A stretch of DNA of 64,000 bases from Hahella sp. KA22 (GTDB taxonomy: Bacteria > Pseudomonadota > Gammaproteobacteria > Pseudomonadales > Oleiphilaceae), in the NCBI RefSeq assembly GCF_004135205.1, contig NZ_CP035490.1:3303501-3367500 (forward strand). Direction: 5' to 3'. A model generated the notes under the pieces. It was given only the letters and a program-made list of their open reading frames with translations. It ran no database searches and was not told the origin of the DNA. Both the position numbers and the translations under genes were made by a program. Shown here piece after piece: positions 1-8,869 of the stretch (the first letter of the stretch is position 1; every line of letters starts with the position of its first letter).

Positions 1-1461
1 ATCCAGTTTGGTCACCATTTCCCGTCGCGCCGCCTGTTCTATCTCGCAACGCAGGTACTCCGCATTCTCGATCAGCAACTCCGCCTGCCTGGGATCGGCG
101 CGAATAGTCTCCAGCAGGTCGAAGGCGTGCGCAGCGTAACGTCGCCACAGCCTGGTCGACAGTTTTTCTGAAGAGGACGGCGGCGTCAGGTTGTCGAGAT
201 CCATGAGTCGGGCCTGATGCATGAACTCCTCTTTCACACGGTTGGGAGGCTCTCCGTACCAGATTTTTTCGGGATAGGGCGGATACATCCCAAGCGCGGC
301 GGCGGCCTGACAGATCTCATCGCCCACATTCAGACAATCCGTGAGCTTGCCGCCGAAGATACTGATGTGGCGGGTTTCGGCATTGACCTCAATCACGTGT
401 TTGCGCGACAACTGCAGCCAATCCGTTTTGGCGCCATTGTCGCCTTGCACCGCCAAAGGGCGAACGCCACATCGTTCGGCCACCACATCGCTTTCCGTCA
501 ATGGTTGCGGCAGACGTAAACGCGCATTGATATTGTCCAGCACGAACTTGCGATCTTCCGGCGTCACTGTCGTATAGGGCGACTCCATACGCGTGTCTGT
601 TGTGCCAATGCAGGTTTTCGGCCCCATGGGAATGACGAAAAACAGGCGGCCGTCATCGGCGAAAAAAGTCAGCACCCGCTTGTTATTCGTTATGCGGTCG
701 ACAATCAGATGGATGCCTTTGGAAAAGGCGTGTCGATATTTGGTGGTTTGTCCTGTCAAACGGTTGTGGTCGTCAACGAAGGGACCACATGCGTTGACCA
801 ACAACCCTGCGCGGATCTGAAATTCTTCCCCGGAGATATTGTCCCGGGCATCGATTGTCCAGATGCGGTCCGCCCAGCGTGCGCTGACGGACTCCACGTA
901 ATTGGCCGCGATGCAGCCGTAATCCATGGCGCGGCGAATGAAATTGAAGACGAAGCGGGCGTCGTTGTCATGCAGAAAGGCGTCAGAATACTCGAAACCG
1001 CCTGTGCTGCCCCCGGTATTCACGATAGGCTCTTCACGACCGATTCGCTCCGGGGTCAGATAGTGAGGGAAGCGCGTGAAGCCATTTCCCATAAACCAAT
1101 ACAGCACTCCGCCCAGATAGAGAAACCAGGGAGGATAGCGAAATCCTTTTTTAATTGTGGTGAAGAAGCGGATTTCCTGCACCGTGGAGGGGTAGCTGCG
1201 CATTAACTTGTTGCGCGACATACAGAGTTTGCGCACCAGACCGAACTCGTAGGTTTCCATGTACTTGATGCCGCCCCAGGCCAGGTTTGAAGACTCCTGG
1301 CTGGTGAAGCCGGCGAAGTCGCCCCGATCTATGAGGGCCACTTTCAATCCCCGTGCGGACATGGCTGCGGCGGAGACTGCGCCATTAATGCCGCCGCCGA
1401 TCACCAGGGCGTCGAAACTAAGACGTCGGAGTTTGCTGAGATTATTGTCTCTAAGCTGCAT
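1..1461 (-). CDS. glpD: FAD-dependent glycerol-3-phosphate dehydrogenase, 3' end outside window
   Basis: Oxidises sn-glycerol 3-phosphate to dihydroxyacetone phosphate at the inner membrane and passes electrons to quinone. The N-terminus holds a dinucleotide-binding motif IGGGINGA (residues about 21-28), followed by the serine-rich TSQESSNLAWGGIKYME stretch typical of GlpD. 487 codons are visible and the frame is still open at base 1, so the C-terminus is missing; family members run about 500-570 residues. The start at 1461 has an AGAGGAA ribosome site just upstream. No other glycerol genes are in view, so operon context is unknown. The family call is firm; the symbol assumes the aerobic GlpD rather than a related FAD oxidase. 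Confidence 0.86.
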   Translation of the reverse strand, partial: MQLRDNNLSKLRRLSFDALVIGGGINGAVSAAAMSARGLKVALIDRGDFAGFTSQESSNLAWGGIKYMETYEFGLVRKLCMSRNKLMRSYPSTVQEIRFFTTIKKGFRYPPWFLYLGGVLYWFMGNGFTRFPHYLTPERIGREEPIVNTGGSTGGFEYSDAFLHDNDARFVFNFIRRAMDYGCIAANYVESVSARWADRIWTIDARDNISGEEFQIRAGLLVNACGPFVDDHNRLTGQTTKYRHAFSKGIHLIVDRITNNKRVLTFFADDGRLFFVIPMGPKTCIGTTDTRMESPYTTVTPEDRKFVLDNINARLRLPQPLTESDVVAERCGVRPLAVQGDNGAKTDWLQLSRKHVIEVNAETRHISIFGGKLTDCLNVGDEICQAAAALGMYPPYPEKIWYGEPPNRVKEEFMHQARLMDLDNLTPPSSSEKLSTRLWRRYAAHAFDLLETIRADPRQAELLIENAEYLRCEIEQAARREMVTKLD

Positions 1462-1550
1462 GAAAACCGGGTTCCTCTGAATAGGAAGTTCGACGGTTGT
1501 GGTTATCTTTTATCCAGTATTGCAGGCAAGAACGGATTTCGCGAATTCCG

Positions 1551-2453
1551 CTAGCCCTGCGCGAGTCTGGAAACCAGGAAGTCCACTGCGGCTTTGACTT
1601 TGGGAACGGCGTATTTGGGGCGTTGATAGAGCAGATAGATGCCAAGTTGCGTGGCGCGACTGACGTACAGGGGGTAATCCAGTTCAAGTGTTTGAAATCC
1701 GGCGGGCAGCGTATTGGAGCGCCACACCCAATTCGGCATCATCGCCAGCCCCTTGCCGTCGCTGGCCCACTGCCGCAGCAGACGGGGAGAGCTGGTGATC
1801 AGGGCGGGGCGGATATCCACCTGTCGCCAGCGACCGTTGATGTTGGCCTGCCAGTAAAGCACTTGATCGGAAGTACGGAAGACGAGCGCCCGGTGTTGGC
1901 TTAAATCCTCAATACTTCGCGGCATTCCGTATCGTTGCAGATAGGCGTCGGAGGCGGCCAGTGAGAAGTTATTGTCGTCAATATATTTGGCCACCACCCG
2001 CTCATCTGGAATCTGTCCGGCGCGCACGGCGATGTCCACTGTATCCCGCATGATATCGACCACCTTATCCGTCAGGTCAATATCAATGATGATCTCGGGA
2101 TACAGCGCCTCGAACTCAGGCAGAATCGGCACGATGCGGCTTTCACCGTAAGAAGAGCTGCAGCTGATGCGTAATACGCCCGAGGGCTTGCTGCGATAGT
2201 TGACGATGAGCTCGTCCGCATTATCGAGACCCCGCAATATCTGGCTGCAGTGCTGGAGATAGATTTCGCCGATTTCCGTCAGTTTCACAACCCGGGTGGT
2301 GCGGTGCAGCAGACGTGCGCCCAGTTCTTCTTCCAGAGCCTGAATCTGGCGGGTGACGCTGGATACGGGGATGTCAAAGTGTCGCGCGGTATCGCTGAAA
2401 CTACCCGTTTTTCCCACGTGGTCGAAAAAACGCAGCGCTCTAAGTTTATCCAT
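1551..2453 (-). CDS. LysR-family transcriptional regulator
   Basis: 300 residues, the normal LysR length. The N-terminal winged helix-turn-helix (residues about 3-60) reads FFDHVGKTGSFSDTARHF and then SSVTRQIQALEEELGARL, the standard LysR recognition pattern of the CrgA/AaeR-like group. The rest is a periplasmic-binding-protein-like effector domain. It is divergent from the oxidoreductase at 2583 with about 130 bp between starts, so it probably controls that gene and itself; the ligand cannot be read from the sequence. No strong ribosome site precedes the ATG at 2453. Confidence 0.9.
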   Translation of the reverse strand: MDKLRALRFFDHVGKTGSFSDTARHFDIPVSSVTRQIQALEEELGARLLHRTTRVVKLTEIGEIYLQHCSQILRGLDNADELIVNYRSKPSGVLRISCSSSYGESRIVPILPEFEALYPEIIIDIDLTDKVVDIMRDTVDIAVRAGQIPDERVVAKYIDDNNFSLAASDAYLQRYGMPRSIEDLSQHRALVFRTSDQVLYWQANINGRWRQVDIRPALITSSPRLLRQWASDGKGLAMMPNWVWRSNTLPAGFQTLELDYPLYVSRATQLGIYLLYQRPKYAVPKVKAAVDFLVSRLAQG

Positions 2454-2582
2454 AGGCTCTATATTTTTGCTGAAATGACAAAAGTTATTTGAAATTTAGC
2501 ATATTTATCTTTCTACCAGGCAAAAATAAACTGGTTTCAGAATTTGATGATTAATAAACCTTCTGCACATAAGGAGCGCGCC
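2454..2582. promoter_or_regulatory. Divergent control region between LysR gene and oxidoreductase
   Basis: AT-rich 129-bp spacer between two divergent starts. An AAGGAG ribosome site at 2571-2576 fixes the oxidoreductase start at 2583. The region should hold both promoters and LysR T-N11-A boxes, but I could not single out one box with confidence. Confidence 0.4.
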
Positions 2583-3575
2583 ATGAGCTACAAAGCAGTC
2601 AAATTAGTGAAAAGACCTGAAACAGACATCACGACGGCTTGTTTCGAGCTGGTGGAGCTCGATACGCCTGAGTTGGAATCAGGGCAAATCCTGATCAAAC
2701 AGACGCATATGTCGCTGGACCCGGCGATGCGCGGATGGATGAGCGCGGCGACCGACAGCTATATACCTCCGGTCGGCCTGGGCGAAGTCATGCGCTCCAG
2801 TGGTGTTGGGGAAGTCGTAAAATCCAGAAATGATAAGTTTCCCGTCGGCGCCAAAGTGGCGGGTATGTTCGGATGGCGTGAATATCTGGTCAGCGACGGC
2901 GAAGGCGTCTCCATCATGCCGCAGGAACTGCCTGCGGAAGCGATACTGTCAGTGTTGGCGTTGCCCGGCGTGACCGCCTACCACGGATTGATGGAAGTAG
3001 CAAAGCCCAAGGCCGGCGAAACGCTGCTGGTTTCGGGCGCGGCGGGTTCAGTAGGCTCCCTGGTGGGGCAAATCGCCAAAGCTGAGGGATTGCGGGTGAT
3101 TGGCGTCGCTGGCTCGCAGGAGAAATGCCGCTGGCTGGTAGAGGAACTGGGCTTTGACGCCGCTATCAATTACAAGACGGAGGATCTGGCGCAGGCGGTG
3201 AAAGAAGCGGCGCCGAATGGGATCGACATCTATTTTGAAAATACAGGCGGTCCTATTCAACATGTCGCCATGGCCAATATGAACGCGTTTGGCCGTATCG
3301 TGGTGTGTGGCGTTATCGCCGATTACAACGCAGAGACCCCTGCGCCGGGGCCGAGCTGGACGCAGATTGTGAAGAAGCGCCTGAGTATCCAGGGTTTCAC
3401 GATGCCGGATCATATGCATCGCTTCGGCGAGCTGTCGCAAAAAGTCGGCGCATATCTCCTGGCGGGGAAAATCAAATACCGCACTCACGAACTGAACGGT
3501 CTGGAAAGCGCGATAGAAGGGATCAATCTACTGTTTACCGGCGCTAACGAAGGCAAGTTGTTGGTACGTCTGTAA
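2583..3575 (+). CDS. NADP-dependent zinc-free medium-chain oxidoreductase (CurA/YncB-like)
   Basis: 330 residues. Member of the medium-chain dehydrogenase/reductase superfamily, leukotriene B4 dehydrogenase/CurA branch, which reduces alpha,beta-unsaturated carbonyls with NADPH. The Rossmann motif SGAAGSVGS lies at about residues 151-159, and the early segment MSLDPAMRGWM is the family signature. No zinc-ligand cysteine cluster is present. An upstream in-frame ATG at 2544 exists, but AAGGAG seven bases before 2583 decides the start. It lies divergent from a LysR gene, a usual arrangement for inducible reductases. The substrate is not predictable. Confidence 0.9.
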   Translation: MSYKAVKLVKRPETDITTACFELVELDTPELESGQILIKQTHMSLDPAMRGWMSAATDSYIPPVGLGEVMRSSGVGEVVKSRNDKFPVGAKVAGMFGWREYLVSDGEGVSIMPQELPAEAILSVLALPGVTAYHGLMEVAKPKAGETLLVSGAAGSVGSLVGQIAKAEGLRVIGVAGSQEKCRWLVEELGFDAAINYKTEDLAQAVKEAAPNGIDIYFENTGGPIQHVAMANMNAFGRIVVCGVIADYNAETPAPGPSWTQIVKKRLSIQGFTMPDHMHRFGELSQKVGAYLLAGKIKYRTHELNGLESAIEGINLLFTGANEGKLLVRL

Positions 3576-3598
3576 TCACGATTCTCGTCGTTATATTT

Positions 3599-3636
3599 CT
3601 CCGTGCGCCGCCGCAGAGGTTGCGGCGCTGCGGAGA
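3599..3636 (+). terminator. GC-rich hairpin after oxidoreductase, possible terminator
   Basis: CTCCGTGCGCCGC pairs with GCGGCGCTGCGGAG around a short loop, with one bulged base. There is no clear T-tract after the stem, so factor-independent termination is only possible. Confidence 0.4.
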
Positions 3637-3755
3637 GATGTAAATTTTATGTAAACACTGCCCGCGCTTTTTTTACAAACTCATGTCTGATGTCTTTGAG
3701 TCCGTAACCGTATTCTGACTCCAACGCAACAACATTGCTTTGAAGGAGCCAGAAC

Positions 3756-4997
3756 ATGAACATCGTATTTCGTCCTACACCGTCCTCATCAACAAGTTCC
3801 GCTGATAACACCGGCCTTACACCATTCCGCAAAGCGCTACTGGCGACAGCGATGTTGGCATGTTGCGGGTTTAGCGGACTGGTATGGAGCGCTGAAACAC
3901 AGGTGGAAAATGTTCAACCCATTACACAGGCGGTGACCCAGCCAGCCATCAATGCTCCGCGTATTCAGTTAGCTATTTTGCTGGATACGAGCAGCAGTAT
4001 GGACGGCCTGATCAATCAGACTCGCAATCAGCTGTGGAAGATGGTGGACGAATTCTCCAAGGCCAAGAAAAACGGCGTCACGCCAATACTGGAAGTGGCG
4101 GTGTATGAATACGGCAACGATGGGCTTTCTTCGCAAAATGGCTACATTCGCCAAGTGACTGGGCTTACCAGAGAACTGGACCGCGTGTCGGAGGCATTGT
4201 TTTCTCTGACTACCAATGGTGGCGATGAGTTCTGTGGGTACGCCATCAACTCAGCCGTCAAACAGCTGCAATGGAGTCAATCGTCCAATGATATCCGCGC
4301 CATCTTTATCGCCGGTAACGAGCCTTTTACGCAAGGCCCGGTATCCTTCCGGGAAGCGATCGCTCTGGCCAAACAGAAAGATATAACCGTCAACACCATC
4401 TTCGCAGGCGCCTATAACGAAGGCGGAGAGAGCGGTTGGCGGCAGGGCGCGCAACTGGCGGGCGGCAATTACATGAGCATCGATCAGGACCAGCAGGTTG
4501 CACAAATAGAAGCGCCTCAAGACAAAGAAATCGCCATCCTGAACGCCAGGCTCAACGAGACCTATGTGCCCTATGGTGCGGGAGGCGCCGCAGCGTCCAA
4601 GCGACAATACGAGCAGGATGCGAACAGCCAGAATGTCTCACTCGGTTTGCTGGCGCAAAGAGCCAAGTCAAAAGCTTCCGTTGCTTACGATAACGCAAGC
4701 TGGGATTTAGTGGATGCCTACGAAGCCGGAGATGTGGCGTTGGAGGAAGTCGAAGCGGAAGCACTGCCGGAACCGATGGTTGGGATGAGCAAACAAGAAA
4801 AAGAAGAATATATAGAAACGAAGAAAACAGAGCGCAAGGTATTGCAGGACAAAATTAAAGCCTTGAGCGACGAGAGAGATGTTTATATTGCGGAGGAGAA
4901 TCGTAAAGCGGCTAAGTCAGACGGCAATACTGTCGATGAAGCGCTGATCTCCGCCATTCGTAAGCAAGGCGAACAAAAAGCTTTCGAATTCAAGTAG
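3756..4997 (+). CDS. Exported VWA-domain protein
   Basis: 413 residues. A hydrophobic segment at about residues 26-46 (LLATAMLACCGFSGLVWSA) acts as a signal peptide or anchor after an unusually long polar N-terminus. A von Willebrand A domain follows with the metal-site motif DTSSSM at residues 77-82. The last 70 residues are charged and helical, rich in Lys and Glu, and probably form a coiled coil. The start has a good AAGGAG site at 3743-3748. The domain suggests metal-dependent adhesion or protein binding in the periplasm or at the cell surface; the partner is unknown. It is convergent with the autotransporter gene across a shared terminator. Confidence 0.75.
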   Translation: MNIVFRPTPSSSTSSADNTGLTPFRKALLATAMLACCGFSGLVWSAETQVENVQPITQAVTQPAINAPRIQLAILLDTSSSMDGLINQTRNQLWKMVDEFSKAKKNGVTPILEVAVYEYGNDGLSSQNGYIRQVTGLTRELDRVSEALFSLTTNGGDEFCGYAINSAVKQLQWSQSSNDIRAIFIAGNEPFTQGPVSFREAIALAKQKDITVNTIFAGAYNEGGESGWRQGAQLAGGNYMSIDQDQQVAQIEAPQDKEIAILNARLNETYVPYGAGGAAASKRQYEQDANSQNVSLGLLAQRAKSKASVAYDNASWDLVDAYEAGDVALEEVEAEALPEPMVGMSKQEKEEYIETKKTERKVLQDKIKALSDERDVYIAEENRKAAKSDGNTVDEALISAIRKQGEQKAFEFK

Positions 4998-5035
4998 GTC
5001 ATCTTCAACTTTATTCAGGACGGGACACTACATAC

Positions 5036-5065
5036 AAAAAAGGCAGCCTAAACGGGCCGCCTTTT
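5036..5065. terminator. Bidirectional rho-independent terminator
   Basis: AAAAGGCAGCC and GGGCCGCCTTTT form a stem with A and T tracts on the two sides, placed between the convergent VWA and autotransporter genes, so it can serve both. Confidence 0.75.
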
Positions 5066-5084
5066 GCGTGCAAGACGATAAGAC

Positions 5085-6779
5085 TTACAGCTCGTAACGC
5101 AGACCTGTGTTGATCTGGTAGGCGCTGCTATTGTCATAGCTGACGTTTTGCTGGTAATCGATAAACGCTGAAACGCCATTCTTCATGACAGCCACTGCGC
5201 CCAGGTTGAAGATGTAGTACAGGCTGTCTTCGCCATCCGGGCTCAACTCAAACTTGGTCGCGTCAGAGTCGCCGATAAAATGGAACTTGACTGGGCCAAA
5301 GTTAGTGCTGGATTCGCTTACCGCAGAAGCCTGGAAGCTAGGCTGCAACACGCCCCAGTTGTAGCTGACGGGATAGGTGGCTTCAAAGCCGGCGCTGGTT
5401 GTCATCTGGTCGAGGTTTTGCTCTCCGACGTGCACGGACCAGCCTTCGCCGCCGCTTTCGTCAAAGCTGTCGATTTCCGTGTTTGAGTAGTTCAAACGCA
5501 GGAATGGCTGTACGGACAGCGCGCCGCTGTTGAACATAACGCTGGCTTGCAGCGCGAGATTCAACTGTTTGCTGTCAGTTTCGCCTTTTGCTGTGGCTGA
5601 AAACTCAGAGCCGGATTCGGTATAGTTAATGCGACGCTTGGTGTTGTAGTCGCCAGCGCCGTAACCCACCTGCATATCCAGACCGAAATTACCGATGTAG
5701 TAAGAACCATAACCAGTCAGGTTATAGGCGTCTGCATCCACTCCGCCGCCGCTTTCAGAGAAAGACAGGTCGTTCTGTCCCCATCCCAGGGCGGCGCCGA
5801 CTAACAGATTCTGGCTAACGCGGTAATCGGAGCCCAGAGTAAATCCGTCGTTATCATATTCGTATGCAGACTCACGATCAGTCCGGTCGTGCTCTACTGA
5901 CTCACGGTGCAAGCTCAGGAACACGCCAAAAGGAGAAGTCTGGGCGTCGCCAGCGGCTCCGCCGCTCATGACCTGCTCACCCCAGGTGCGGCCGTTCACG
6001 GTCACTTGAATGTTTTCGTTATCCTGGCGCAAAGAAGACATGCGCTTGAAGATACGGTTGGTGTGCGCTTGTGAAGTTTCGGAAGCCACTCGCAGCAGAG
6101 ATAAAGTTTCTTCCGGCGCAAGCTGGTTGATGATAGAGCCGACTTTCGTTGGGTCATCGGTCGCTAATTCGTAGAGAACAGCGCAGCGCTGCGCCAGCTT
6201 TTCTGCTTCACCGGTAGCGTCTTCAGGAATTGAACCGCAAATGGCGTCAAGCACTTTGGATACTTGACGGTCGTTTTCGTTGTCTGTGAGAGGAAGCAGC
6301 TCAGATGTCGGCGCTTTGGTCACAGTTATCGTAACAGTACCTTGAACTTCTACTGGTTCATCGCAGCGGGCTTGAGGACTTCTTGCTGCGGGAGGAGGCG
6401 ATATATACTCTCCGCCGTAGTCACCACCATAATCGCCACCGTAGTCACCGCCATAATCACCACCGTCACCTGGAGTACATTCAATGACGTCGACTATTCT
6501 ATATGTGAATGTATCCTGGCCAACGAAATCTCTGTCTGGCGTATAACGTAATCCGGGACCATCTGTATAGCTGACTGTACCGTGTTGAGGGGGCTCAAAG
6601 CCCAAAAGTTCGATGTTGTCGCCATCGGGATCTGAATCATTCGCGATGACATTAATGTAAGCGAAGCTGTTCATCTCAATAGTTGCAGCGTCGCTATTAG
6701 CCACGGGAGCGGCGGCATTCGCCAAGGGCGCCATCGCAGCGCCCGCAAGAAAATACAGGGGCAATTTGTTCCGTTGCAT
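5085..6779 (-). CDS. Ig-like/autotransporter beta-barrel outer-membrane protein
   Basis: 564 residues. Signal peptide MQRNKLPLYFLAGAAMAPLA with cleavage near residue 22. Residues about 25-98 form a bacterial Ig-like/cadherin-like domain with the VIANDSDPDGD pattern. A glycine-tyrosine repeat (GGDY times four) at 106-125 links to a helical middle region, and about 280 C-terminal residues with alternating aromatic beta-strands match the autotransporter barrel (PF03797 type), ending in Tyr-Glu-Leu. The passenger is small, so the Ig domain is probably displayed on the surface as an adhesin or spacer. It is divergent from two glycosyltransferase genes. Confidence 0.82.
   Translation of the reverse strand: MQRNKLPLYFLAGAAMAPLANAAAPVANSDAATIEMNSFAYINVIANDSDPDGDNIELLGFEPPQHGTVSYTDGPGLRYTPDRDFVGQDTFTYRIVDVIECTPGDGGDYGGDYGGDYGGDYGGEYISPPPAARSPQARCDEPVEVQGTVTITVTKAPTSELLPLTDNENDRQVSKVLDAICGSIPEDATGEAEKLAQRCAVLYELATDDPTKVGSIINQLAPEETLSLLRVASETSQAHTNRIFKRMSSLRQDNENIQVTVNGRTWGEQVMSGGAAGDAQTSPFGVFLSLHRESVEHDRTDRESAYEYDNDGFTLGSDYRVSQNLLVGAALGWGQNDLSFSESGGGVDADAYNLTGYGSYYIGNFGLDMQVGYGAGDYNTKRRINYTESGSEFSATAKGETDSKQLNLALQASVMFNSGALSVQPFLRLNYSNTEIDSFDESGGEGWSVHVGEQNLDQMTTSAGFEATYPVSYNWGVLQPSFQASAVSESSTNFGPVKFHFIGDSDATKFELSPDGEDSLYYIFNLGAVAVMKNGVSAFIDYQQNVSYDNSSAYQINTGLRYEL
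6412..6465 (-). repeat. 12-bp tandem repeat encoding GGDY units
   Basis: Four and a half copies of a 12-base unit, for example CCACCATAATCG, differing only at a few alternating G/A positions. They encode the in-frame GGDY repeats of the autotransporter linker. Copy number changes would keep frame and alter only linker length. Confidence 0.8.
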
Positions 6780-6874
6780 GTTTAACCTTAGCTGAATAAT
6801 GTAGTTAGAATTTTGGGTCGCACATTGTACGTAAAATGGGCGCTAAATTGAAACTGGGGGAACTACTATAAAAC

Positions 6875-8074
6875 ATGAGCAAGTTGGTATTTTGCTGGGA
6901 ATTAGGCGGCGAACTAGGTCATTTGGCGACACTTTCTGAACTGGCGCGTGAATTTGTCAGCCATAATCACCAAGTGACTGTGATATTGAAAGACCTTTCA
7001 AAAGCGCCGCTCTTTTTTGCGGATACTCCCGTGACAGTGCTGCAAGCTCCGGTGTGGCCGGCTAAAGGCAAAAAAGAGCCGCCCAGTAGTTGCATCGCGG
7101 ATATCCTGTTGAAGAGAGGCTACGAATCGGTGGAGGGGCTAGCCACTTTGGTCAGCGCCTGGCAGACGTTGTTTCGACTAATACAAGCAGACGCCCTTTT
7201 TTTTGATTTTGCTCCAACCGCGATGTTGGCGTCGCAGTCGTTATCCATACCCAAGTTTACGGTAGGCGCTGGATTCAGTGAGCTCTCTCCGGGACAGCCA
7301 AACCCGAATATTCGCCCTGAAACCGCTGACTACAAACAGGTCTATGAGGCTGAATCAAGGGTGGTGGCCAATATGAATCCCTTGGTGCAAGCAATGGGAC
7401 TGTCGCCATTATCGTATTTATCGGACTTGTTCCAGGTTGACTCAGCGTTTATCGCCAGCTATTCAGAGCTCGATTTTCAGGCGGCGCACCGGCAGCACTC
7501 CCTGTATTGTGGTCCGGTTGCGGGAGATTTTCCGGGAGAAATTGCGGTGTGGCCGCATAACGCCGGGAAGAAAGTGATCGGCTATTTGAAGTCATTTTAT
7601 CAGCATCTGGAAAATGTATTGGATGGCATCAAACGCCTTGGTGAAACGGCGCTGATTGTCTGTCCGGGTATTTCTGAGGATCTTATCTCGCGATATCAGA
7701 GTGATGCTTTGCGAATCTACTCACATCCTGTCGCTTTGGATCAAGCGTTGAGTGAAGCGGACCTGTCGATATGCCATGGCGGCATGGGAATGCTGGCGAA
7801 AAGCGTTAAGGCTGGCGTTCCTATAGCTTGCTTGCCCACTCAGCAGGAGCAATTTCTCAACAGTCGGTGCGCCAGTGAAAATGGCGTCGGAGAGATTATT
7901 GACGGAGAAGATGTAGGTGCATTGGTCAGCAGCCTGCAGAGATTGCTTACCTCAGAGGGGATACGATCCCGGGCCCGCGAGTGCGCGAACAAATACGCAG
8001 GGCGGCCGCGAGGCGCTGAATTGATTCGCCAGCGGGTCGAGGCCGTATTGACCGCAAGGGAGCGAAAGTCTTGA
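6875..8074 (+). CDS. Glycosyltransferase, GT-B (UGT-like) family
   Basis: 399 residues. The N-terminus KLVFCWELGGELGHLATLS has the glycine/histidine loop of macrolide/UGT-type glycosyltransferases. The C-terminal donor site CHGGMGMLAKSVKAGVPIA (about residues 299-318) followed by PTQQEQFLNS matches the family HGG..T..E.l..G.P....P...DQ..N pattern. No signal peptide is present, so it acts in the cytoplasm. Its stop overlaps the start of the next glycosyltransferase, so the two are co-translated. The acceptor is unknown; the divergent autotransporter is one candidate by position only. Confidence 0.8.
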   Translation: MSKLVFCWELGGELGHLATLSELAREFVSHNHQVTVILKDLSKAPLFFADTPVTVLQAPVWPAKGKKEPPSSCIADILLKRGYESVEGLATLVSAWQTLFRLIQADALFFDFAPTAMLASQSLSIPKFTVGAGFSELSPGQPNPNIRPETADYKQVYEAESRVVANMNPLVQAMGLSPLSYLSDLFQVDSAFIASYSELDFQAAHRQHSLYCGPVAGDFPGEIAVWPHNAGKKVIGYLKSFYQHLENVLDGIKRLGETALIVCPGISEDLISRYQSDALRIYSHPVALDQALSEADLSICHGGMGMLAKSVKAGVPIACLPTQQEQFLNSRCASENGVGEIIDGEDVGALVSSLQRLLTSEGIRSRARECANKYAGRPRGAELIRQRVEAVLTARERKS

Positions 8075-8820
8075 GAACAGTCGTCATCCAGTCCTTCCGT
8101 ACCCATGATGTCCCGCCCTGGGTGGAAAAGTGTCGACGCAGCGTGGTTCAGTGGGCGCAGCTTCAGGGCTACGAGTATCTCTTTTACGACGATCGTTTTT
8201 TTGATTGCTTACCTGACTGGTATCGAGCGCAGACAGGCGGTCAAATTCATCTGATGGCGGATCTGGCGCGCTTGGAGCGTGCGGCGGAGCTGCTGGCGGC
8301 GGATTATGAACGTGTCATCTGGGTGGATATTGATGTATACATTGGCGCCCCTGAACGTTTAACCGTTGCTGATTCAGATAGTTTCGCATTTTGTCGGGAG
8401 GTTTGGATCAGCGAGAGCGAAGGCGCGCTGCATCGATATCACAGGGTGAACAATGCAATCGCCGTTTTCTGTCGCGGGAACCCGTTTCTGGATTTCTACC
8501 GATACTCCTGCAAACAGATGGTGCGCCACGACGAAACGTTGCGTCACGTGACCATTGGCACGTCCTGGTTAACACATTTGCATGAACGGGTGCGCTTTCC
8601 CTTGCTGAACCACGTGGCGTTGCTCAGCCCCTGGGTTTTGCAGGACTTGAGTCGAGGGGAGGGCAGGTTTCTGGAACTGTATCGTCAGGAATTTGCTGCG
8701 CCGGTTTATGCGGTGAATCTGTGCCTGACATTTCGGAATAAGAATCTGACGGGACGAACGGTGACGGATGGAGATTTTGAACGCGCTATTTTGCATTTTG
8801 CGCGTTTGGGGACGGAATAG
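8071..8820 (+). CDS. GT-A type glycosyltransferase with DXD motif
   Basis: 249 residues from a TTG start that overlaps the upstream stop codon (TTGA); AAGGGAG at 8056-8062 supports it. Residues 84-90 read WVDIDVY, a DXD metal/nucleotide-sugar site after the segment that places a conserved Asp-Leu-Ala-Arg (MADLARLE). This layout is that of GT-A enzymes of the capsular/galactosyl or mannosyl transferase type. No membrane segment is seen. Sugar and acceptor are not predictable; coupling to the upstream GT-B gene suggests sequential steps on one glycan. Confidence 0.72.
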   Translation: MRTVVIQSFRTHDVPPWVEKCRRSVVQWAQLQGYEYLFYDDRFFDCLPDWYRAQTGGQIHLMADLARLERAAELLAADYERVIWVDIDVYIGAPERLTVADSDSFAFCREVWISESEGALHRYHRVNNAIAVFCRGNPFLDFYRYSCKQMVRHDETLRHVTIGTSWLTHLHERVRFPLLNHVALLSPWVLQDLSRGEGRFLELYRQEFAAPVYAVNLCLTFRNKNLTGRTVTDGDFERAILHFARLGTE

Positions 8821-8839
8821 CGCCCAAAGACGCTATTCC
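8814..8839 (+). terminator. Terminator overlapping the stop codon of the second glycosyltransferase
   Basis: Perfect 9-bp inverted repeat GGAATAGCG / CGCTATTCC with an 8-base loop, followed by TTTAC. The TAG stop is inside the left arm. The short T-run makes it a moderate terminator. Confidence 0.6.
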
Positions 8840-8869
8840 TTTACAAAGGTATGCCAGGTATTTTCGGCA

